Source: Pseudomonadota bacterium
GTDB lineage: Bacteria > Pseudomonadota > Gammaproteobacteria > Burkholderiales > Burkholderiaceae_D
Assembly (NCBI GenBank): GCA_018241865.1
Contig: JAFECY010000080.1
Span: forward strand, 1-9,142
DNA: 9,142 nt
Reading direction: 5' to 3'
The position numbers were made by a program, and so were the translations under genes. The notes below the pieces were generated by a model. It saw nothing but the letters and a program-made list of their open reading frames with translations, was not told the DNA's origin and searched no databases. Within the stretch, counting starts at the first letter, position 1, and each line of letters opens with the position of its first letter. Positions 1 to 7,176 of the stretch are shown here, piece by piece.

Positions 1-344
1 CCAACTTGCACTTTCAATCGGATTGCGTTAACCTGCCAGCCTTGTCGTATCAAATCGCATTGCAATTTCGGCAATTGTTGTTTCAGTTTGCTGGCAAGCG
101 CCGCATTCGGACAAGCAAGCACCAACTGGTCAGCGTCGTACTGGACGACTGAGCAAGATTCAAACAGTACTGGCAGCGCCGTCTCGCATGATTTTTGCAG
201 CGCCGCCATGCGCGTCACCGTTGGCAGAAGCGTACGCATTCTGTCATGTGATTGCAAATAGTCCGCCACGCCCCTGACTGACCGGGCAGAAGAACCGGCA
301 GTCTGGCCCTTGGGCTGATGAGGGATAAAGGAAGACGATCGCAT
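1..344 (-). CDS. dciA: DciA-like DUF721 protein, 3' end outside window
   Basis: Leftward gene with 114 residues visible; the C-terminus lies beyond base 1. The family (DUF721/DciA) contains the bacterial replicative helicase operator/loader used where the phage-derived DnaC or DnaI is absent; it acts on DnaB in the cytoplasm. What is seen: a start MRSSSFIPHQPKG, a polar linker, then a typical DUF721 core. The core has a helical YLQSHDRMRTLLPTVTRMAA stretch, LPVLFESCSVVQYDADQLVL, and an amphipathic segment with PNAALASKLKQQLPKL followed by GWQVNAIRLKVQV. The ATG at 342-344 was chosen because AAGG (355-358) lies 10 nt upstream and the frame is open from there. A later in-frame ATG at 237-239 would cut off the first helix. 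The start faces the M23 gene across 54 bp. DUF721 genes are known to sit between lpxC and an M23 gene in several proteobacteria, which supports the call. The family assignment is fairly sure; the helicase-loading role is inferred from family knowledge. Confidence 0.82.
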   Translation of the reverse strand, partial: MRSSSFIPHQPKGQTAGSSARSVRGVADYLQSHDRMRTLLPTVTRMAALQKSCETALPVLFESCSVVQYDADQLVLACPNAALASKLKQQLPKLQCDLIRQGWQVNAIRLKVQV

Positions 345-354
345 GATCTGCTTA

Positions 355-358
355 CCTT
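355..358 (-). promoter_or_regulatory. ribosome binding site of dciA-like gene
   Basis: On the minus strand AAGG is followed by 10 nt and then the ATG at 344-342. The spacing is slightly long, but this is the only purine-rich match near any candidate start, so it supports this start over the later ATG at 239. Confidence 0.5.
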
Positions 359-389
359 ATCACAGCCGGGCGGCTGGAGAACGAGAAAT

Positions 390-393
390 GGAG
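390..393 (+). promoter_or_regulatory. ribosome binding site fixing the M23 start
   Basis: GGAG sits 5 nt before the ATG at 399. It decides between this ATG and an in-frame ATG at 318, which has no comparable site and would overlap the divergent dciA-like coding region. Confidence 0.7.
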
Positions 394-398
394 TCGAG

Positions 399-1352
399 AT
401 GCAGATCATTCTGTTACATCCGCGGTTGAGCGCGAAATCGCTTACTCTGACGACGCGTCACATCTTATTGTTGCTCATACTGTTCGCCGGTGCTGTGCTT
501 GTGAGCACCAGTCTGCTGTATTACATCACGCTGTCGCATGCCGGCGGATGGAAGCTGCCCTTCGTCAAGGACGCGCTGGCCGCCGTCAATCAGGACGAAT
601 CCGGCAGAAAAGACAAATATGTGAAGGAAAATTTGACGGCGATGGCGGTCAAGTTGGGTGAGATGCAGGCGCAGATGAGCCGATTGGACGCCTTGGGTGA
701 GCGGGTGCAGGGCTTGGCCGGGGTCAAGCCGGAGGAATTCAATTTCAAGGACAAACCGGGTCGCGGCGGTATGGAAACCAGCAGTTACGGCGCGCCGCGC
801 GAACTGAGCATGAATGAATTTCAGCAGGCGTTGGATGCGATGTCGCGTGATCTCGACCACCGCGCCGATTATCTGAACGTGGTGGAAACCACCTTAATGT
901 CCGACAAAATCAAATCGCGTCTGCTGCCGACCGTGTATCCGGTCAACGTGACCTACAACTCATCCAGCTTTGGGTGGCGATTGGATCCCTTCACGGGACG
1001 CAGTGCATTTCATGAGGGACTCGATTTCCCTGCGCCGATCGGCACGCCCATCGTTGCCGCCGCCGGGGGTGTCGTGATTGCATCGGAATTCCACCACCAG
1101 TTCGGCAACATGCTGGAAATCGATCACGGCAACGACATCGTGACCCGCTATGCCCATGCTTCTCGCTTATTGGTCAAGGTTGGCGATATCGTCAGGCGTG
1201 GCCAGCATGTCGCCGATGTTGGCTCGACCGGCCGTTCTACTGGCGCGCATTTGCATTTTGAGGTGCTGGTCAGGAATGCACCGCAGGACCCGCGCAAATT
1301 TCTCACAGCCGGTTCCGATCAGGCCAAGCTGGCGGCGCTCGCTGCTAAATAA
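399..1352 (+). CDS. membrane-anchored M23 family (LytM-type) peptidase
   Basis: Predicted 317-residue zinc peptidase of the M23/LytM family, which cuts peptide cross-links of peptidoglycan or, when degenerate, activates amidases. Seen in order: a short basic cytoplasmic N-terminus; one hydrophobic segment at about residues 21-45 that would anchor it in the inner membrane with the rest in the periplasm; a helical, probably coiled-coil region around 73-105; a linker; and a C-terminal M23 domain from about 185 to 300. The zinc-site motifs are intact: H205 and D209 in FHEGLD, then H284 and H286 in AHLHFEV, with H253 in RYAHAS as the further conserved histidine. It should therefore be an active enzyme rather than an EnvC/NlpD-type activator. 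The start at 399 was chosen for GGAG at 390-393 and for the basic-then-hydrophobic N-terminus. It lies directly upstream of secA, with a 207-bp gap holding a hairpin and a possible promoter. The exact substrate cannot be read from the sequence. Confidence 0.9.
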   Translation: MQIILLHPRLSAKSLTLTTRHILLLLILFAGAVLVSTSLLYYITLSHAGGWKLPFVKDALAAVNQDESGRKDKYVKENLTAMAVKLGEMQAQMSRLDALGERVQGLAGVKPEEFNFKDKPGRGGMETSSYGAPRELSMNEFQQALDAMSRDLDHRADYLNVVETTLMSDKIKSRLLPTVYPVNVTYNSSSFGWRLDPFTGRSAFHEGLDFPAPIGTPIVAAAGGVVIASEFHHQFGNMLEIDHGNDIVTRYAHASRLLVKVGDIVRRGQHVADVGSTGRSTGAHLHFEVLVRNAPQDPRKFLTAGSDQAKLAALAAK

Positions 1353-1367
1353 ACCACGGTATTCTCT

Positions 1368-1394
1368 TGCGCGGGATCGATTTTCTCCCGCGCA
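1368..1394 (+). terminator. hairpin after the M23 gene, possible weak terminator
   Basis: A perfect 9-bp GC-rich stem (1368-1376 with 1386-1394, TGCGCGGGA / TCCCGCGCA) encloses a 9-nt loop, starting 15 bases after the M23 stop codon. There is no uninterrupted T run after it, only ATCCCATTTCC. It may terminate weakly, stabilise the upstream mRNA, or act only as a structural mark. It lies about 165 nt before the secA ATG, so it does not mask the secA start directly. Confidence 0.5.
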
Positions 1395-1446
1395 TCCCAT
1401 TTCCTTGCGTGAAAATTCGACTGCTGGCGGTCGGCTTTGCTTTGTG

Positions 1447-1478
1447 CTGACAACTTCGCAGGGGCTGCATGATAAAAT
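1447..1478 (+). promoter_or_regulatory. possible sigma-70 promoter of secA
   Basis: CTGACA (1447-1452, five of six matches to the -35 consensus) is followed by GATAAAAT at 1471-1478. Reading the -10 as GATAAA gives an 18-nt spacer; reading it as TAAAAT (five of six matches) gives 20 nt. This would leave a leader of about 75 nt before the secA ATG. It was found by eye only and has no experimental support. Confidence 0.35.
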
Positions 1479-1559
1479 CCGCAGTTTGGCTACATTCGAT
1501 CTTGCGCACCGATACGGCTAGCAAGGGTTTTTCACGGCCTTCTTTTACACAATTCGAGC

Positions 1560-4325
1560 ATGTCATTCCTGACTAAGATTTTCGGCAGCCGTAATCAGCG
1601 GCTGATTAAGCAATACCAGCAAACCGTACGCGCCATCAATGCGCTGGAACCGGCGATGGAAAAATTGACGGATGCCGAGCTGCAAGCCAAGACGCCGGCA
1701 TTCAAGCAACGCATTGCCGAGGGAGAGTCGCTCGACAAGCTGCTGCCGGAAGCTTTCGCGGTTTGCCGCGAAGCTGGCAAGCGCGTATTGAAGATGCGCC
1801 ATTTCGATGTGCAATTGATCGGCGGCATGGTTCTGCATTACGGCAAGATCGCCGAAATGGGAACGGGCGAGGGTAAGACCCTGATGGCGACGCTGCCGGC
1901 TTATCTGAACGCCTTGTCCGGCAAGGGTGTGCATGTCATTACCGTCAACGATTACTTGGCGCAGCGCGACGCCGAATGGATGGGCAAGCTGTATAGCTGG
2001 CTCGGTCTGACCACCGGCGTCAATCTGTCGCAGATGGTGCACGATGACAAGCAGGGCGCGTATGCCGCTGACATTACCTATGGCACCAACAATGAATTCG
2101 GTTTCGACTATCTGCGCGATAACATGGTGTACGACGCCAGCGAGCGCGTGCAGCGTGGTTTGAACTTCGGCATCGTCGATGAAGTGGACTCGATTTTGAT
2201 CGACGAAGCGCGCACACCTTTGATTATTTCTGGCCAAGCCGAAGATCACACCGACCTGTATTACAAGATGAATGAAGTGCCGCCGCTGCTGACGCTGCAG
2301 ATCGGCGAGGAAACGCCGGACGGCAAGGGTAAGATCGAAGTGCCGGGCGATTACACCAAGGACGAAAAGGCGCATCAAGTGCTGCTGACCGAAGCCGGCC
2401 ATGAAAAGGCCGAGCAAATCCTCAACCGCATGGGTCTGCTGCCAGAAGGCGCATCGCTGTACGATGCCGCCAACATCACCTTGATCCATCATCTGTACGC
2501 TGCCTTGCGCGCGCATACGCTGTATTACAAGGATCAGCATTACGTGGTGCAGAACAATGAAGTCATCATCGTCGATGAGTTCACCGGCCGCTTGATGGTC
2601 GGTCGCCGCTGGTCCGATGGCCTGCATCAGGCAGTCGAGGCCAAGGAAGGCGTCAAGATTCAGAACGAGAACCAGACCTTGGCCTCGATCACCTTCCAAA
2701 ATTACTTCCGTATGTACGGCAAGCTGTCCGGCATGACCGGTACCGCCGATACCGAAGCTTACGAATTCCAGGAGATCTATGGTCTGGAAACCGTGGTGGT
2801 GCCGCCCAATCGGCCGAGTCAGCGCAAGGATCGCCAGGATCAGGTGTACAAGTCGGCGCAGGAAAAATACGGCGCGATGGTCAAGGACATCCAGGATTGC
2901 AACGAGCGCGGTCAGCCGGTGCTGGTCGGTACCACTTCAATCGAAAATTCCGAACTGCTGTCGAATATTCTGACCAAGGCCAAGTTGCAGCACAATGTGC
3001 TGAACGCCAAGCAACATGCGCGCGAAGCCGAGATTGTGGCGCAGGCAGGGCGGCCGAAGATGATTACCATCGCCACCAATATGGCCGGTCGCGGCACCGA
3101 CATCGTGTTGGGCGGCAATGTCGAAAAGCAGATCCAGATCATCGAAGCCGACGACAAACTGAGCGACACAGAAAAACAACTGCAAGCGCAAAAGCTGCGC
3201 GACGAATGGCAGTCGCTGCATGACCATGTGGTCGCTGCTGGCGGCTTGCACATCATCGGCACCGAGCGTCATGAATCGCGCCGGGTCGATAATCAGTTGC
3301 GCGGCCGCTCCGGCCGTCAGGGCGATCCGGGCTCCTCGCGTTTCTACTTATCGCTGGACGACACTTTGCTCCGTATTTTCGCTGGCGACCGTGTGCGCGC
3401 GATTATGGAACGTCTGAAGATGCCGGAGGGCGAGCCGATCGAAGCCGGCATCGTGTCGCGTTCGATTGAGTCGGCGCAGCGCAAAGTTGAAGCGCGCAAC
3501 TTCGATATCCGCAAGCAATTGCTTGAGTATGACGACGTTGCCAACGATCAGCGTAAAGTGATTTACCAACAGCGTAATGAATTGTTGGAGGCTGGTGAGA
3601 TCGCGGCATTGATCGTTTCGCTGCGTCACGGCGCTTTCACCGATCTGTTCCGCAGTCATGTTCCGGTCGGCTCGATGGAAGAGCAATGGGATATCAAGGG
3701 TTTGGAAGCAGGTTTGTTCAGCGAGTGGCAATTGAACGTGCCGCTGGCGACCATGCTGGCGGCTGAACCGAATTTGAGTGATGAAGATTTGTTGGAACGT
3801 GTGTTGAAGGCGGCTGACGAATCCTACGAGACCAAGGTAGCGGTCGTCGGTAAAGAGGCTTTTGCCGGTTTTGAGCGCAGCGTCATGCTGCAAAGCGTAG
3901 ATAGTCATTGGCGCGAACATCTGGCGGCGCTCGATCATCTACGTCAGGGTATCCATCTGCGCGGCTACGCGCAAAAAGATCCGAAGCAGGAATACAAGCG
4001 CGAGGCGTTCGAGTTGTTCGGCCAACTGCTGGAGATGATTAAAAACGAAGTGACGCGCGTGATTATGACGGTACGCATCCAGTCGCGTGAAGAAATCGAA
4101 GCAGCCGAGGAGCAATTGGCGGCTCCGCAGGTGGCCAACGTCCATTACCAGCATGCCGATTTCAACCCGGATGCCGCGCCGGAGGAATTGCTGGCACCGA
4201 CCGCCGATGCCGAGCCGACAAAACAGCAGCCGATGGTCAATGCCATGCCGAAAGTTGGCCGCAATGATCCTTGCCCTTGCGGTAGCGGCAAGAAATATAA
4301 GCAGTGCCACGGGCGACTGGCGTAA
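1560..4325 (+). CDS. secA: preprotein translocase ATPase SecA
   Basis: Motor ATPase of the Sec export pathway; it binds SecYEG at the inner membrane and drives unfolded preproteins across using ATP. The 921 residues are close to the family's usual length (E. coli about 901). Seen: N-terminal [12 protein letters not shown]; Walker A GTGEGKT (101-107); Walker B region with DEVDS (207-211) and [11 protein letters not shown]; the preprotein-crosslinking insertion between about 225 and 370; GMTGTA near 391-396; second nucleotide-fold motifs [15 protein letters not shown] (from 505) and [11 protein letters not shown] (581-591); the helical scaffold with [18 protein letters not shown] (from 781); an acidic/proline-rich linker; and a C-terminal SEC-C zinc site [17 protein letters not shown] with C905, C907, C916 and H917, the SecB/phospholipid-binding tail. 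No good ribosome binding site precedes the ATG, but the N-terminus matches the family exactly. It follows an M23 gene and ends at a strong terminator, so it is probably transcribed alone or with the M23 gene. Confidence 0.99.
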   Translation: MSFLTKIFGSRNQRLIKQYQQTVRAINALEPAMEKLTDAELQAKTPAFKQRIAEGESLDKLLPEAFAVCREAGKRVLKMRHFDVQLIGGMVLHYGKIAEMGTGEGKTLMATLPAYLNALSGKGVHVITVNDYLAQRDAEWMGKLYSWLGLTTGVNLSQMVHDDKQGAYAADITYGTNNEFGFDYLRDNMVYDASERVQRGLNFGIVDEVDSILIDEARTPLIISGQAEDHTDLYYKMNEVPPLLTLQIGEETPDGKGKIEVPGDYTKDEKAHQVLLTEAGHEKAEQILNRMGLLPEGASLYDAANITLIHHLYAALRAHTLYYKDQHYVVQNNEVIIVDEFTGRLMVGRRWSDGLHQAVEAKEGVKIQNENQTLASITFQNYFRMYGKLSGMTGTADTEAYEFQEIYGLETVVVPPNRPSQRKDRQDQVYKSAQEKYGAMVKDIQDCNERGQPVLVGTTSIENSELLSNILTKAKLQHNVLNAKQHAREAEIVAQAGRPKMITIATNMAGRGTDIVLGGNVEKQIQIIEADDKLSDTEKQLQAQKLRDEWQSLHDHVVAAGGLHIIGTERHESRRVDNQLRGRSGRQGDPGSSRFYLSLDDTLLRIFAGDRVRAIMERLKMPEGEPIEAGIVSRSIESAQRKVEARNFDIRKQLLEYDDVANDQRKVIYQQRNELLEAGEIAALIVSLRHGAFTDLFRSHVPVGSMEEQWDIKGLEAGLFSEWQLNVPLATMLAAEPNLSDEDLLERVLKAADESYETKVAVVGKEAFAGFERSVMLQSVDSHWREHLAALDHLRQGIHLRGYAQKDPKQEYKREAFELFGQLLEMIKNEVTRVIMTVRIQSREEIEAAEEQLAAPQVANVHYQHADFNPDAAPEELLAPTADAEPTKQQPMVNAMPKVGRNDPCPCGSGKKYKQCHGRLA
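1592..1608. repeat. 17-bp perfect palindrome inside the secA start region
   Basis: TAATCAGC-G-GCTGATTA has two 8-bp arms and a single central G, 33 bases into the secA coding region. In RNA it would form a hairpin of 7 bp with a 3-nt loop. It overlaps a second, mutually exclusive 6-bp hairpin at 1586-1604 (CAGCCG / CGGCTG, loop TAATCAG). The encoded residues (about N12 to K17) belong to the conserved SecA N-terminus, so the symmetry may be a coding coincidence. Confidence 0.4.
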
Positions 4326-4345
4326 GCGGTTTCCCGGCAATATGA

Positions 4346-4373
4346 CAAAAAGGCAGGGCGACCTGCCTTTTTG
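4346..4373 (+). terminator. intrinsic terminator after secA
   Basis: A perfect 12-bp stem (4346-4357 with 4362-4373), CAAAAAGGCAGG / CCTGCCTTTTTG, is closed by a GCGA (GNRA-type) tetraloop, 20 bases after the secA stop. The A run on the left arm and T run on the right arm make a classic intrinsic terminator, symmetric enough to work in either direction. It separates secA from the argJ unit. Confidence 0.88.
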
Positions 4374-4386
4374 CTTTGGCCATGAT

Positions 4387-4413
4387 CTGACTGCAGCGCA
4401 TGGCGATTACAAT
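4387..4413 (+). promoter_or_regulatory. possible promoter of the argJ unit
   Basis: TACAAT (4408-4413, five of six matches to the -10 consensus) lies 33 bases before the argJ ATG. The best upstream match is CTGACT (4387-4392), with a short 15-nt spacer. A promoter is expected here because a terminator sits just upstream, but the exact elements are uncertain. Confidence 0.35.
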
Positions 4414-4445
4414 ATCGTTTTGACTTGTCCTTACCTGAAAACATC

Positions 4446-5681
4446 ATGGCCGTTAATCTTCCGCTCCCCATTCCCTCGTCGTTGATCCCGGTTGCCGGCA
4501 TCGAACTTGGCCATGCCGAGGCCGGCGTGCGTAAGGCTAATCGCAAGGATGTGCTGGTCATGAAGTTGGCCGATACCGCCACGGTGTCCGGCGTGTTCAC
4601 CACCAACCGTTTTTGCGCTGCGCCGGTGCAGGTCTGCAAAGCGCATCTGGAAGGGGCGCGTATTGCGGGTGTGCCGATTCGGGCGTTGCTCATCAATACC
4701 GGTAACGCTAATGCCGGCACCGGTGAGCCGGGATTGGCCAACGCCAATGCCACCTGCACCGCGCTGGCGCAATTGCTGGCGTGCGAGGCGTCACAAATTT
4801 TGCCGTTTTCCACTGGCGTGATTTTGGAGCCCTTGCCGGTCGATCGCATCAAGGCCGGTTTGCCGCAAGCGATCGCTAATTTGCAGGCGGATAACTGGTA
4901 CAACGCCGCCGAGGCGATCATGACCACCGACACCCAACCCAAGGCGGCATCGCGTAGCGTCGTCATCAATGGCACAAACATTACCTTGACCGGCATCAGC
5001 AAGGGCGCGGGCATGATTAAGCCGAATATGGCGACCATGTTGGGTTTCCTAGCGATGGATGCCAAGGTCGCCCAGCCAGTGCTGGATCATTTGGTCAAAC
5101 AAGTTGCCGATCAATCCTTCAATTGCATCACGATCGACGGCGATACTTCGACCAACGATTCCTTTATGTTGATCGCCACTGGCGTCGCCGGCCACGAGAT
5201 CAACGACGTTGACAGTCCTGAATACGCGGCGCTGGCTGGTGCAGTGACCGCATTATCGCAACAACTGGCGCAGATGATCGTGCGCGACGGTGAAGGAGCG
5301 ACCAAGTTCATGACCATCACGGTCGAGGGCGGTGAAACGGTGGAGGAGTGCCGCAAGATCGCTTACGCGATTGGTCATTCGCCCTTGGTCAAAACAGCTT
5401 TCTTTGCATCTGACCCCAACCTCGGCCGTATCTTGGCGGCAGTCGGCTATGCCGGGGTGGACATCGATGTCAGTAAACTGAATCTGTATCTCGACGACGT
5501 CTGGGTGGCGAAAAATGGCGGCCGTCATCCTGATTACAAAGAAGAAGACGGCCAGCGTGTGATGAAGCAGAGCGAGATCACGGTACGGGTGAAGCTGGCG
5601 CGCGGCGCGGCGACAGCGACCATTTGGACCTGCGATTTGTCGCATGATTATGTCTCGATCAACGCCGATTACCGCTCCTGA
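4446..5681 (+). CDS. argJ: bifunctional ornithine acetyltransferase / N-acetylglutamate synthase ArgJ
   Basis: Moves the acetyl group from N-acetylornithine to glutamate, giving ornithine and N-acetylglutamate (the cyclic arginine pathway); many members can also start the pathway from acetyl-CoA. It acts in the cytoplasm. The 411-residue product is full length. Seen: [12 protein letters not shown] near the N-terminus; NTGNANAGTG (about 84-93); [10 protein letters not shown] (from 122); and the self-cleavage site [16 protein letters not shown], where cleavage before T197 would free the catalytic threonine and split the precursor into alpha and beta chains. Then GDTSTND (232-238), DGEGATKF (281-288) and the family-typical C-terminus [10 protein letters not shown] follow. 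The ATG at 4446 was chosen over an in-frame TTG at 4425 because [18 protein letters not shown] matches the usual start; neither has a clear ribosome binding site. The DUF815 gene follows after 2 bp, so the two are surely cotranscribed. Whether it can use acetyl-CoA cannot be told from the sequence. Confidence 0.97.
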   Translation: MAVNLPLPIPSSLIPVAGIELGHAEAGVRKANRKDVLVMKLADTATVSGVFTTNRFCAAPVQVCKAHLEGARIAGVPIRALLINTGNANAGTGEPGLANANATCTALAQLLACEASQILPFSTGVILEPLPVDRIKAGLPQAIANLQADNWYNAAEAIMTTDTQPKAASRSVVINGTNITLTGISKGAGMIKPNMATMLGFLAMDAKVAQPVLDHLVKQVADQSFNCITIDGDTSTNDSFMLIATGVAGHEINDVDSPEYAALAGAVTALSQQLAQMIVRDGEGATKFMTITVEGGETVEECRKIAYAIGHSPLVKTAFFASDPNLGRILAAVGYAGVDIDVSKLNLYLDDVWVAKNGGRHPDYKEEDGQRVMKQSEITVRVKLARGAATATIWTCDLSHDYVSINADYRS

Positions 5682-5683
5682 CC

Positions 5684-6559
5684 ATGTCTCAACTTGACCA
5701 ATTTTTGATCCGAGCAGAAGGTGTGCTCGACCGTTTGGAGGCTTTGCTACCGCGCGCGCACTCGGCCACCGATTGGAATGCTGCGGCAGCCTTCCGCTGG
5801 CGCAAGCAGGGCGGTAAGGGCGGGCATGGCTATCTGCAGCCGGTGAGACATGTCGCGCCGATCAGCCTAGATGATTTGCATAACATTTCACAACAGAAGC
5901 AGCAGATCGAGCAGAATACCCGCCAGTTCGTCGAAGGTCGTCCGGCAAACAATGTCTTGCTGACTGGCGCACGCGGCACAGGTAAGTCCTCACTAATAAA
6001 AGCTTGCCTGTATCGTTATCAAGCTCAGGGTTTGCGCCTGATTGAAGTGGATAAAGAAGACTTGGCCGATCTGGCCGACATCGTCGAGTTAGTGGCGGGG
6101 CGGCCGGAACGTTTCATCATTTTCTGCGACGATCTCTCGTTCGAGGAAGGCGAAGGCGGTTATAAAGCGTTGAAAGTAGCGCTGGACGGCAGCATTGCCG
6201 CGCAATCGGACAATGTGTTGATCTACGCCACATCCAACCGTCGGCACCTGATACCGGAACGGATGTCGGACAATGCCACCTATGTGCATACCGATGACGG
6301 TGATCTGCATCCCGGCGAAACCGTGGAAGAAAAAATTTCGCTGTCCGAGCGCTTCGGTTTGTGGGTGACGTTTTATCCGTTCAAGCAAGACGATTACCTT
6401 GATATTGTCGCGCACTGGTTGCGTCATTTCGGTTGTAATCCGCAGCAGATCGCCGAGGCGGAAGCCGATGCCTTGCGCTGGGCGCTGCAGCGCGGTTCGC
6501 GCTCAGGACGCGTTGCTTGGCAATTCGCCCGCGACCGTGCCGGCAAACTCTTGCCCTGA
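5684..6559 (+). CDS. DUF815 family P-loop (AAA+-like) ATPase of unknown role
   Basis: A 291-residue cytoplasmic protein of the DUF815 family, whose cellular role is not established to my knowledge. Seen: a helical N-terminus (1-30) and a basic glycine patch KQGGKGGHGYL (41-51). An ATP-binding core follows: Walker A GARGTGKS (95-102, with K101), Walker B FIIFCDDLSF (144-153, with D149/D150), and a sensor-1-like YATSNRRHLIPE (181-192). SERFGLWVTFYPF lies at 221-233, and the C-terminal helical region ends in GSRSGRVAWQFARDRAGKLLP, which may hold a sensor-2 arginine. There is no signal peptide or membrane segment. It starts 2 bp after argJ and ends 3 bp before mutT, with no ribosome binding site of its own, so translation is probably coupled. 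Old annotations of such proteins as generic ATPases rest on the P-loop alone. Placement with argJ and mutT does not by itself reveal the substrate. Confidence 0.9.
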   Translation: MSQLDQFLIRAEGVLDRLEALLPRAHSATDWNAAAAFRWRKQGGKGGHGYLQPVRHVAPISLDDLHNISQQKQQIEQNTRQFVEGRPANNVLLTGARGTGKSSLIKACLYRYQAQGLRLIEVDKEDLADLADIVELVAGRPERFIIFCDDLSFEEGEGGYKALKVALDGSIAAQSDNVLIYATSNRRHLIPERMSDNATYVHTDDGDLHPGETVEEKISLSERFGLWVTFYPFKQDDYLDIVAHWLRHFGCNPQQIAEAEADALRWALQRGSRSGRVAWQFARDRAGKLLP

Positions 6560-6562
6560 ATC

Positions 6563-6973
6563 ATGACAGCATCATCTGCACCGATCGATGTGGCGGTCGG
6601 TATCCTGATGCAATCTAATGGCGATGTGCTACTCGGGCAGCGCCCGATGGGTAAGCCGTATGCGGGTTATTGGGAATTCCCGGGCGGAAAAGTCGAGCCC
6701 GGAGAGACGATAGCCGATGCCTTGAAGCGCGAATTCGTTGAGGAACTGGGTGTGGAGATAGTCTCGGCTGAACCTTGGTGTGGCGTCGAGCATGTCTATC
6801 CGCACGCGCACGTGCGCTTGCATTTCTACATCAGTCGGGAATGGCGCGGCGAACCACAAAGTTTGGAGGGGCAGGCTTTTGCTTGGCAGGGCAATGTGCA
6901 ACTTACGCCCTTGTTGCCGGCAACCATACCCTTGATCGAATGGCTGGATAGACTGCGCTATTGTTGCGCTTGA
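6563..6973 (+). CDS. mutT: NUDIX hydrolase, MutT-type 8-oxo-dGTP diphosphatase
   Basis: Probably hydrolyses 8-oxo-dGTP to the monophosphate, preventing A:C-type oxidative mispairing during replication. The 136-residue protein carries a complete Nudix box: G42, E48, R56-E57, E60-E61, G63, exactly spaced as Gx5Ex7REUxEExGU. Upstream, [18 protein letters not shown] and YWEFPGGK match MutT. Downstream, [17 protein letters not shown] closely parallels the E. coli MutT segment with GEP and EGQ, which favours MutT over a generic Nudix protein. The start at 6563 lies 3 bp after the DUF815 stop without a visible ribosome binding site, so it is likely the last gene of the argJ unit. Position is a further support: mutT also lies downstream of secA and opposite yacG in E. 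coli. Substrate preference is inferred from family and synteny. Confidence 0.87.
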   Translation: MTASSAPIDVAVGILMQSNGDVLLGQRPMGKPYAGYWEFPGGKVEPGETIADALKREFVEELGVEIVSAEPWCGVEHVYPHAHVRLHFYISREWRGEPQSLEGQAFAWQGNVQLTPLLPATIPLIEWLDRLRYCCA

Positions 6974-6988
6974 TCGTGTATTGACGGT

Positions 6989-7168
6989 TCAGGTCAGATC
7001 GTCATCCAAATCTTTGGGTGGCGTGACGGCGGGGATGGTGTATTTTTCTTCTGCCCAAGCACCAAGATCGATTTTCTTGCAGCGTTCCGAACAGAAGGGC
7101 CGGTACTTGCTGGCCTCGATCCATTCGACTTTTTTGCCGCAGGTGGGGCAATCGACCGTGGCTACCAT
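6989..7168 (-). CDS. yacG: DNA gyrase inhibitor YacG, zinc-binding
   Basis: A 59-residue protein too small for routine gene calls, found by reading the minus strand. YacG binds the GyrB subunit and blocks DNA binding by gyrase; it carries one zinc ion held by four cysteines. Seen: [16 protein letters not shown] at the start, with C7 and C10, then [22 protein letters not shown] with C26 and C30, giving the family's CxxC-x15-CxxxC arrangement and the conserved RPFCSxRC and DLGxWxxE motifs. An acidic tail ([10 protein letters not shown]) ends it. The length is slightly short for the family (usually about 60-65). It starts 8 bp after zapD, so it is the last gene of the leftward unit, and it ends 15 bp from the converging mutT stop. 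No clear ribosome binding site precedes the ATG, so coupling to zapD is likely. Confidence 0.95.
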   Translation of the reverse strand: MVATVDCPTCGKKVEWIEASKYRPFCSERCKKIDLGAWAEEKYTIPAVTPPKDLDDDLT

Positions 7169-7176
7169 GATCGCTA

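Noticed and set aside
318..398. Upstream ATG of the M23 gene at 318
   Set aside because: It would add 27 polar residues, overlap the divergent dciA-like start, and lacks a ribosome binding site; the ATG at 399 has GGAG at the right distance.
1353..1559. Possible small secM-like leader gene before secA
   Set aside because: Frames running through here are tails of shadows of the M23 gene; no start with a ribosome binding site, signal peptide or arrest motif is seen.
1563..2699. Open frame of 378 codons antisense to secA
   Set aside because: It lies wholly opposite a certain secA gene, its residue mix (many H, Q, R, V) is typical of reversed coding sequence, and it has no family motif.
4425..4445. 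In-frame TTG start of argJ
   Set aside because: It adds seven residues not typical of ArgJ; the ATG at 4446 fits the family start better, though neither has a clear ribosome binding site.
4145..5065. Open frame of 306 codons antisense to the secA end and argJ
   Set aside because: It reads across the terminator and two certain genes, and has no recognisable domain.
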